A stretch of DNA of 5,064 nucleotides. Source: UPXZ01 sp047973025 (GTDB taxonomy: Bacteria; Bacteroidota; Bacteroidia; Bacteroidales; Paludibacteraceae). Under the pieces are notes generated by a model. That model saw only the letters and a list, made by a program, of their open reading frames with translations, did not search any database and was not told the DNA's origin. Positions 1 to 5,064 of the stretch are shown here, piece by piece (the stretch's first letter is position 1; every line of letters begins with the position of its first letter). Position numbers and translations under genes: made by a program. The stretch is from assembly GCA_047973025.1 (NCBI GenBank), contig JBKEBE010000144.1, forward strand, positions 1 through 5,064, given 5' to 3'.

Positions 1-1556
1 AGCCTTAGTGGGATGGTACGTGAACGTAAATCCATCCATCCATCATTGTCGGTCAGATAAAGAATTATGTTCGTTATCAACGCGTTATTGCCAAATTGTT
101 GACGTGTGTATGGATCATAACCGAGCGGAAGTGTCTTGACGGAATCGCCTACATGCAAAATATCGTTTCGGATAATGTCGCCATCTGCTATTACTGCCTG
201 ACGGGCAGTCTTGGCAGAATATTTAACAATTGCGGGAGAATTTGAGAGCTCCTGCGGAACCATTCGGTTTGCAAAAACCGACAAGAAAGCTCCCTCCAGT
301 ATCACTCCGACAGGAACAAACGAAAGGTTGAAGTAGTTTCTGTTTTTCAAATCGGGCATTGAAGCCGTTGAAATATTTGCCGGTGTCAGTGTCAGGTGTG
401 TATTGGACGAGGTGGCAAGTACGATATGCTTAGACAGGTCTTTGTTGTCGCCTACAAGTTCAATTGTGGATGCAAAATGAGCCTTGACCGGCGGAAGACC
501 CTTGGTCACGGGATGTTCCGAAGATGTCAGCAACAATGGAGAATAAATCCACGGTATCGGTTCAAATTCGGGCTTTTCACCTGCCGGAGCTATGTTGACC
601 GGCATCAACGTACTCTGTACATCCTCCACTACGACGGGATTGATACGTGCGCCATAACGGAACAGCATGTCGCTTAGGTTTAATTCAAGCGGCATAGCGG
701 GAGTTGTTCCTGTGCCGGAAAGACTTTCTTCCGAAATCTGTATTCCGTCCAGCAGCCACACTAAGGTGCCTCCATTCATCAGGTATTGGTCTATGATAAA
801 CTTGTCTTTTTCGGCAAATGGTTTAGTGGGTTTGGCAATGATGATGCTTTTGTATTCGTCCAGCATATCCACGTTGGAACCAATTATCCCACGGTCAATC
901 TGAAAGTACCGACTTAAACTTTTGCTGATGTCAAACGTTTCCTGTTCGCTTAACTCTCCGTGTCCTTCGAGAAAAGCTATCTTTTCGACATCTTTTTTGA
1001 TTAACCGTCTCACAGCGTTGGTTAGCTCAAATTCCAGATTCTCAATGGAAATATTCAAATTCTCTTCTCCCGATAGTGAACGATCATTTTTAAGCAGGTT
1101 TACGGGAATAGTCTTTCCTTGACAGGAAAGTTCCACCCAGGGGTAAACAATCTTTCGAATAGCTTTTCCCTCTTTGTCTTTTTCATACACGGTTGTTCCG
1201 GTTATCCCGCGTTGTTCGAGTGCCGCATGGTTTTGCTCGCGTATTTGCTCCGATTCCGCGTCCGAAGGGTTCTTATAGCGGATGCTTATTTCCGAACTGC
1301 TGTATGCGCGCAGAGACGTAAGCATTTCTGTTGTGCTGTTTTTGAGACGCAAAAATCCCGGGTTTAAATTGCCGGAAAGAAAAACAGTAGCTTCGATGGG
1401 TGCTTGAATCGTTTTCATCAGACTTTTGGTCTGTGGACTGAGACTGTGCCTTTTGTCAGAGGTCAAATCTATTCGGAAGAAAAAAAAATGTGAAACTACA
1501 ATCAAAAAAACGATTGCAATAAGTAAAAAGATAGTATTTTTTATAGGTTGTTTCAT
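1..1556 (-). CDS. gldG: GldG family ABC-2 auxiliary membrane protein, partial at the C-terminus
   Basis: Reading leftwards from an ATG at 1556-1554 gives 518 uninterrupted codons that run off the left edge, so only the C-terminus is missing. Residues about 7-27 form one hydrophobic anchor, followed by the family's RIDLTSDKRHSLS stretch (28-40). Other recognisable family segments are FLEGHGEL (195-202), the IIIAKPTKPF region (238-247), DQYLMNGGTLVWLLD (256-270), DMLFRYGARIN (296-306) and the GWMDLRSRTIPLR tail (506-518). In flavobacteria GldG works with the ATPase GldA and the permease GldF as an ABC system needed for gliding; many non-gliding Bacteroidota also keep GldG-like proteins, so its substrate here is unknown. 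The bulk should lie outside the inner membrane, and a second C-terminal anchor is expected beyond the window. It is divergent from parA, and no gldF lies upstream of it. A run of nine T on the coding strand falls just after the anchor. Family assignment is firm; a role in motility is not implied. Confidence 0.93.
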   Translation of the reverse strand, partial: MKQPIKNTIFLLIAIVFLIVVSHFFFFRIDLTSDKRHSLSPQTKSLMKTIQAPIEATVFLSGNLNPGFLRLKNSTTEMLTSLRAYSSSEISIRYKNPSDAESEQIREQNHAALEQRGITGTTVYEKDKEGKAIRKIVYPWVELSCQGKTIPVNLLKNDRSLSGEENLNISIENLEFELTNAVRRLIKKDVEKIAFLEGHGELSEQETFDISKSLSRYFQIDRGIIGSNVDMLDEYKSIIIAKPTKPFAEKDKFIIDQYLMNGGTLVWLLDGIQISEESLSGTGTTPAMPLELNLSDMLFRYGARINPVVVEDVQSTLMPVNIAPAGEKPEFEPIPWIYSPLLLTSSEHPVTKGLPPVKAHFASTIELVGDNKDLSKHIVLATSSNTHLTLTPANISTASMPDLKNRNYFNLSFVPVGVILEGAFLSVFANRMVPQELSNSPAIVKYSAKTARQAVIADGDIIRNDILHVGDSVKTLPLGYDPYTRQQFGNNALITNIILYLTDNDGWMDLRSRTIPLR

Positions 1557-1593
1557 CCGAAAATCAAAAAACAATTCTTTAGAATACTTATTG

Positions 1594-1601
1594 CAAAGAT
1601 A
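1594..1601 (-). promoter_or_regulatory. Probable -7 element of the gldG promoter
   Basis: The minus strand reads TATCTTTG here, a full match to the Bacteroidota -7 consensus TAnnTTTG. It lies about 37 bases upstream of the gldG start, which would give a leader of roughly 30 bases. No good TTTG -33 box stands at the expected distance; only TTTCC-like sequence occurs near 1623-1627. The call rests on the -7 match and position alone. Confidence 0.5.
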
Positions 1602-1727
1602 AGCATTTTGGCTGGAAATGTCGGAAATGAAAATCATTCTGTTTGCAAATTGTGAAATCGTAATTTAAAAAATCTTATATCTTCATGCAGCCGTTTATTT
1701 GGATGAGCAAGACTGAATTTATTTTAT

Positions 1728-1735
1728 TATCTTTG
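1728..1735 (+). promoter_or_regulatory. Probable -7 element of the parA operon promoter
   Basis: The plus strand reads TATCTTTG, again a full match to TAnnTTTG, about 84 bases upstream of the parA start. Transcription would begin near 1740-1743, leaving a leader of nearly 80 bases. A TTTG at 1698-1701 could act as the -33 element, but its 26-base gap to the -7 box is longer than usual. This promoter probably drives parA, parB and the two genes after them. Confidence 0.5.
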
Positions 1736-1819
1736 CCGGAGATTGTTTGCGGTTAAGCCGATAAAAATACAATTAATTACCGGTCAGATCACGAACTACA
1801 AATCAATTTACGTACAAAG

Positions 1820-2578
1820 ATGGGAAAAGTTATTTCTATTGCCAATCAAAAAGGCGGTGTAGGGAAGACAACAACTGCGATTAATTTGTCATCATCGTTG
1901 GCGACATTGGGAAAGAAGGTTTTGCTTGTAGATGCCGACCCACAGGCTAACGCGTCGTCGGGATTAGGTATTGATGTTCGCAGTATCGAGTTTACGGTTT
2001 ATGAATGTTTGATAGATGGCATGCCTGTTACTCAAGCCATAGTCGAAACAGAGGTTGATAATTTACAGGTCTTACCCTCCCACATTGATTTGGTAGGTGC
2101 GGAAATCGAACTGCTGAATATGGACAAACGCGAGCATGTGATGAAAAAAATGATTGATCCGATCAAAAACGATTACGACTTTATTTTGATCGACTGTTCG
2201 CCGTCTTTGGGACTGATTACTGTGAACGCGCTGACTGCGTCAGATTCGGTAATTATTCCGGTTCAGAGTGAATACTTCGCGTTGGAAGGAATCAGTAAAC
2301 TGCTGAACACGATTAAGATAATCAAGAGCCGGCTTAATCCCGAACTGGAAATTGAAGGTTTTCTTATTACGATGTTTGATAATCGTTTACGTTCGGCAAA
2401 TCAAGTTTTTGCCGAAGTGAAAAAACATTTTGGAGATTTAGTCTTTGATACCCTCATTTTCCGAAACGTGAGGTTGAGTGAAGCCCCGAGTTACGGGAAA
2501 CCCATTTCACTTTTCGATCCCGAATCGCGCGGAACAACGAACTACGAAGATTTGGCGAAAGAATTGATAGAGCGGTAG
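1820..2578 (+). CDS. parA: Chromosome-partitioning ATPase ParA (Soj family)
   Basis: This 252-residue protein has the length of small chromosomal ParA/Soj proteins and lacks the N-terminal helix-turn-helix extension of P1-type plasmid ParA. The deviant Walker A motif KGGVGKTT (11-18) has both lysines (K11 signature, K16). Walker A' VLLVDADPQA (34-43) has D38 and D40, and Walker B FILIDCSPSLG (121-131) has D125. The IPVQSEYFALEG segment (146-157) and the RNVRLSEAPSYGKPI stretch (215-229) are typical of the family. By family knowledge, ATP-bound dimers coat the nucleoid non-specifically and ParB stimulates hydrolysis, which moves the origin region. The ATG at 1820 is chosen because it places MGKVISIANQKGG at the usual N-terminus; no Shine-Dalgarno sequence precedes it. 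The gene ends with two in-frame stops in tandem (TAG TAA, 2576-2581), 44 bases before parB. Complete and with all key residues intact. Confidence 0.97.
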   Translation: MGKVISIANQKGGVGKTTTAINLSSSLATLGKKVLLVDADPQANASSGLGIDVRSIEFTVYECLIDGMPVTQAIVETEVDNLQVLPSHIDLVGAEIELLNMDKREHVMKKMIDPIKNDYDFILIDCSPSLGLITVNALTASDSVIIPVQSEYFALEGISKLLNTIKIIKSRLNPELEIEGFLITMFDNRLRSANQVFAEVKKHFGDLVFDTLIFRNVRLSEAPSYGKPISLFDPESRGTTNYEDLAKELIER

Positions 2579-2622
2579 TAATACATATTGTGCTGTGTCG
2601 GAAAGATTTTATTCTATAAATT

Positions 2623-3498
2623 ATGGTAAAAAACAAAGGATTAGGAAGAGGGCTGGGTGCCTTGATGGACATTGACGAAGTCGGTGTTAGTGGAACATCC
2701 TCCATCAACGAGATCGATCTGGATTTAATAATTCCAAATCCAAATCAGCCCCGCCAGCTATTTGATGAAGAAGCGTTGTCAGAGTTAGCTTCTTCTATAC
2801 GGGAGCTTGGTGTGATTTCTCCGATTACACTTCGCGCCAATGATGACGGTACCTATCAGATTATTGCGGGTGAACGCCGGTATCGCGCTTCCAAATCCAT
2901 CGGATTGAAGCGAATCCCGGCTTATGTCAAAACCGCGGCTGATGACCAGGCAATGGAGATGTCGCTGATAGAGAATATCCAACGCGAAGATTTAAATGCG
3001 ATAGAGATTGCGTTGACTTTCTTTCGGTTGATGAAGGATTATAATTTGACGCAAGAGCGACTGAGCGAGCGTGTCGGGAAGAAACGGGCAACCATTGCCA
3101 ACTACTTGCGTCTGCTTCATCTGCCTGCCGAAATACAGATGGGAGTCAAAAACAAGGTCATCGATATGGGGCATGCCCGCGCATTACTCGGTCTGCAAGA
3201 ACCGTCCGTTCAGCTACAACTGTTTAATTTGATAGTAAAGAACGAGTTCAGTGTGCGGCAGGTCGAAGATATGGTGCGAAATTACAGCGAAAACGGTAGT
3301 TTTGACAAAAAAGTCAAACAAGTCGTAGCCAAAGTAAATCAGCCGGACGAGTTGGGAGAATTGAAATCGCAATTAAGTGCTATTTTTAGTGCCAAAGTTC
3401 AACTTTCGTGTGATAATAAAGGCAAAGGAAAAATAACCATTCCGTTTGCAAACGATGAAGAATTGGTAAAAATCATGCAGTTAATGGATAAGATTTAA
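2623..3498 (+). CDS. parB: Chromosome-partitioning protein ParB (Spo0J family, CTP-dependent clamp)
   Basis: This 291-residue protein is a full-length chromosomal ParB. The N-terminal KGLGRGLGALM motif (5-15) is the basic peptide that stimulates ParA ATPase activity. The ParB/Srx CTP-binding domain follows, with NPNQPR (39-44), GERRYRAS (83-90) and ENIQREDLN (117-125), covering the motifs used for CTP binding and clamp closure. A helix-turn-helix for parS recognition spans about 141-168 (LTQERLSERVGKKRATIANY), followed by GHARALLG (183-190). A linker of about 25 residues leads to a C-terminal dimerisation domain (about 245-291). The protein should load at parS, slide as a clamp and activate ParA. 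It sits 44 bases after parA and 25 bases before the DUF5683 gene, so all are probably cotranscribed. No parS site is evident in this window, so its binding sites must lie elsewhere on the chromosome. Nothing is missing or unusual in the protein. Confidence 0.97.
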   Translation: MVKNKGLGRGLGALMDIDEVGVSGTSSINEIDLDLIIPNPNQPRQLFDEEALSELASSIRELGVISPITLRANDDGTYQIIAGERRYRASKSIGLKRIPAYVKTAADDQAMEMSLIENIQREDLNAIEIALTFFRLMKDYNLTQERLSERVGKKRATIANYLRLLHLPAEIQMGVKNKVIDMGHARALLGLQEPSVQLQLFNLIVKNEFSVRQVEDMVRNYSENGSFDKKVKQVVAKVNQPDELGELKSQLSAIFSAKVQLSCDNKGKGKITIPFANDEELVKIMQLMDKI

Positions 3499-3523
3499 CA
3501 GCAAAATATAGTTTCGTTATCAA

Positions 3524-3526
3524 TTG
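3524..3526 (+). other. TTG initiation codon of the DUF5683 gene
   Basis: The only start that keeps the signal peptide whole is TTG, 25 bases after the parB stop and 12 bases after an in-frame TAG (3509-3511). No Shine-Dalgarno-like purine run precedes it; the upstream sequence is AT-rich. Weak initiation, perhaps dependent on ribosomes finishing parB, would keep this membrane protein scarce relative to ParB. That last point is inference. Confidence 0.65.
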
Positions 3527-4249
3527 AAAAACAGACTTCTACTATACTTGGCATTTTTTTTCCTTGGGTTCACGGGGCAAGCTCAACAGTTAAACGATTC
3601 AGTTCGAGCTTATTCCGATTCGATCGTCCCCGTGAGCGTTGTCGATGAACCGATTTTTACCGAAAATTCTGAAAATAGCATCTCGCGCAAGTCACAAACT
3701 ACGGAAGCGGTAGCCGATACCCTGAACATTGATGTTGAGTCGGTATTCAAACCGGATCCGGCAAAAGCGATCTGGCTTGGAGCAATCATTCCCGGTTACG
3801 GTCAGATTGTCAATAGGAAATATTGGAAACTGCCCTTTGTGTATGGTGGCTTTATGGGGTTTACGTATGCCATATCTTTGAATAATAGTAGATATGCTTC
3901 CTACAAAAATGCGTATAGAGATATTACGGACGATGATCCTACAACCAATTATCATTTAAAAATTCTTCCGCGAGGCTACACCCTTGAAGATTATCCCGGA
4001 GGAGCTGCCACTTACACGCAGCGACTCAAAAGTGCTCAAGACCAGTTTCGCCAATGGCGTGATTTGAGCATCATTTTGAGTGTTGGCTATTACGCGCTCG
4101 TTTTATTAGACGCGTTTGTCGATGCGCATTTATATGATTTTGACATCAGTCCGGATTTGGTGTTAAATCTTACTCCGACTCGAATCGAATTTAACCAATT
4201 TTCGAATAGTCGCTCTGCCTACGGCTTGCAGTGCAATATTCGGTTTTAG
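3524..4249 (+). CDS. DUF5683 domain envelope protein, TTG start
   Basis: This 241-residue protein is of unknown function. Residues 1-20 form a typical signal peptide (short basic start, hydrophobic core LLLYLAFFFLGF, cleavage expected after GQA). A polar, serine-rich linker follows to about residue 75. The DUF5683-like core begins at DPAKAIWLGAIIPGYGQ (78-94) and carries the PGYGQ motif and NRKYWKLP (97-104). Hydrophobic segments lie at about 82-92, 104-119 and 181-198, so it is probably an integral membrane protein; the C-terminal part (about 205-241) is hydrophilic and ends in phenylalanine. The start is taken as TTG at 3524: an in-frame TAG at 3509-3511 blocks anything further upstream, no ATG or GTG is available, and this TTG gives an intact signal peptide beginning MKN. 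The gene lies 25 bases after parB and 21 bases before the transglycosylase gene. The family assignment is from memory of parB-adjacent Bacteroidales proteins; the role is unknown, perhaps linked to the cell wall or envelope. Confidence 0.85.
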   Translation: MKNRLLLYLAFFFLGFTGQAQQLNDSVRAYSDSIVPVSVVDEPIFTENSENSISRKSQTTEAVADTLNIDVESVFKPDPAKAIWLGAIIPGYGQIVNRKYWKLPFVYGGFMGFTYAISLNNSRYASYKNAYRDITDDDPTTNYHLKILPRGYTLEDYPGGAATYTQRLKSAQDQFRQWRDLSIILSVGYYALVLLDAFVDAHLYDFDISPDLVLNLTPTRIEFNQFSNSRSAYGLQCNIRF

Positions 4250-4270
4250 TTAATCTTATAAAAAATTACC

Positions 4271-5064
4271 ATGAAATATTTTTTTGCGTCTTTTTTATAT
4301 TCTATTGTTGCTGTTTTTTCTGTTTCTGCTCAAATACAAACCTTACTTGTCTCAAAGCCATCTAAAAATCAGCAAATTATTTCCGGTAGTTTGAATAAAC
4401 AGCATCAGAATAAGATCGCGGGAAAAAATCAAGGTCATGAAGAATTCGAATCCGGAGAAGACGATGTCGTTCCGGCAGACTTCGCGAGATCATTAGATGA
4501 TTTGCTTCACGAATGGGCTGTTGATAAAAACTATACCGTCGATTGCCGGCAACGTCCCAATCCGATTACCACGGATTTTGATTACAAAGCTCGTTTAAAG
4601 AAACTGCCTAACGAAATCGAAATGCCTTTTAATTCCGCCGTTAAATCTTTTATCGAGATGTACACACAACGCGGAAGACGACAGGTCGAATATCTATTGG
4701 GGTTAAGTAAATATTACTTTCCGATATTCGAATCTGCTTTAGAAGCGGAGAAGTTACCGCTCGAATTAAAATATCTACCCGTCATTGAGTCTGCACTGAA
4801 TCCGAAAGCTGTGTCCCGAGCCGGTGCCACCGGTATCTGGCAGTTTATGATTGCGACAGGTAGGATGTACGACTTGGAAGTAAATACATTGGTCGATGAA
4901 CGTATGGACCCGGTAAAATCATCTAAAGCCGCCGCAAGGTTTCTGAAAGAGCTTTACGGGATTTATTCCGACTGGCATTTGGCGATAGCCGCGTACAACT
5001 GCGGTCCCGGCAACGTCAACAAAGCGATAAGTCGCGCCGGCGGAAAGCGTGATTTTTGGGCGAT
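4271..5064 (+). CDS. mltD: MltD-like lytic transglycosylase (GH23, SLT domain), partial at the C-terminus
   Basis: From ATG at 4271, 264 codons are open to the right edge, so the 3' end is missing. Residues 1-20 are a signal peptide ending VSA; there is no lipobox cysteine, so it is not a lipoprotein by this route. A polar, probably disordered stretch (about 28-68) leads to the catalytic region. The SLT fold is clear: YLPVIESALNPKAVS (168-182) carries the expected catalytic glutamate E173, GATGIWQFM (185-193) is the second motif, and AIAAYNCGPGNV (238-249) the third. By family knowledge it cleaves the MurNAc-GlcNAc bond of peptidoglycan to give 1,6-anhydro-MurNAc ends, acting in the periplasm. 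Relatives usually carry C-terminal LysM repeats that bind peptidoglycan; these would lie outside the window. It starts 21 bases after the DUF5683 gene and is probably in the parAB transcript. The family is certain, while the symbol mltD is by domain likeness. Confidence 0.93.
   Translation, partial: MKYFFASFLYSIVAVFSVSAQIQTLLVSKPSKNQQIISGSLNKQHQNKIAGKNQGHEEFESGEDDVVPADFARSLDDLLHEWAVDKNYTVDCRQRPNPITTDFDYKARLKKLPNEIEMPFNSAVKSFIEMYTQRGRRQVEYLLGLSKYYFPIFESALEAEKLPLELKYLPVIESALNPKAVSRAGATGIWQFMIATGRMYDLEVNTLVDERMDPVKSSKAAARFLKELYGIYSDWHLAIAAYNCGPGNVNKAISRAGGKRDFWA

Larger units (their letters stand above)
1557..1819. promoter_or_regulatory. Divergent gldG/parA intergenic region
   Basis: These 263 bases separate two divergent genes and should hold both promoters. 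The region is AT-rich, with no open frame worth calling and no tRNA-like or strong hairpin structure. It holds a TATCTTTG box in each direction (listed separately), an 8-base palindrome TTTGCAAA at 1642-1649, and a small inverted repeat ATTCT-TT-AGAAT at 1574-1585 within the probable gldG leader. I see no match to the common parS palindrome built around CACGTG. Confidence 0.7.

Noticed and set aside
17..28. Perfect inverted repeat TACGT-GA-ACGTA
   Set aside because: It lies within the conserved RSRT codons of gldG and does not match parS; chance is the simplest explanation.
30..45. Short tandem ATCC repeat, about three and a half units
   Set aside because: It encodes the conserved GWMD segment of GldG and is too short to suggest phase variation.
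396..1367. Four rightward open frames of 66-93 codons opposite gldG
   Set aside because: They are antisense to a continuous, clearly recognisable gldG frame; their translations show no domain or plausible start context.
1490..1497. TGTGAAAC resembling a parS half-site
   Set aside because: The other half of the palindrome is absent and the sequence lies within gldG coding DNA.
1614..1629. Direct repeat GGAAATG twice, nine bases apart, upstream of the gldG -7 box
   Set aside because: Only two seven-base copies in AT-rich DNA; it could overlap a regulator site but nothing else supports that.
3554..3561. Run of eight T in the DUF5683 gene, with a run of seven T at 4279-4285 in the transglycosylase gene
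   Set aside because: Both encode phenylalanines in signal-peptide cores, an ordinary outcome of AT-rich codon choice.
2454..3955. Leftward open frames of 60-87 codons opposite parA, parB and the DUF5683 gene
   Set aside because: They overlap well-conserved genes on the other strand and encode low-quality sequence with no family likeness.

Overview
The window looks like chromosomal DNA from a member of the Bacteroidota, most likely order Bacteroidales. Three things point there: a GldG-type protein, a ParA/ParB pair followed by a DUF5683 membrane protein and an MltD-like lytic transglycosylase, and two TATCTTTG boxes that fit the Bacteroidota -7 promoter consensus TAnnTTTG. Starts lack a clear Shine-Dalgarno sequence, which is also usual for this phylum. 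I cannot name a genus. Base composition and codon use look even across all genes, and I see no mobile element, RNA gene, CRISPR array or sign of recent transfer.

Layout. Positions 1-1556 (minus strand) hold most of gldG, the auxiliary subunit of an ABC-2 type membrane system; its C-terminal end runs off the left edge. Positions 1557-1819 are a divergent intergenic region with one likely promoter facing each way. From 1820 to the right edge, four genes run rightwards in a tight row: parA (1820-2578), parB (2623-3498), a DUF5683 envelope protein (3524-4249, apparently starting with TTG) and an MltD-like lytic transglycosylase (4271 to beyond the right edge). The gaps are 44, 25 and 21 bases, with no terminator-like hairpin, so one transcript is likely.

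How the genes fit together. ParA (an ATPase) and ParB (a CTP-dependent DNA clamp) form the chromosome-segregation machine. The two downstream products carry signal peptides and should act at or beyond the inner membrane; the transglycosylase cuts peptidoglycan. The row therefore joins chromosome segregation to cell-wall remodelling, with a poorly characterised membrane protein between them. This is an arrangement I recall from other Bacteroidales genomes rather than a one-off. No clearly new system is visible; the least understood piece is the DUF5683 protein and why it sits with parAB.
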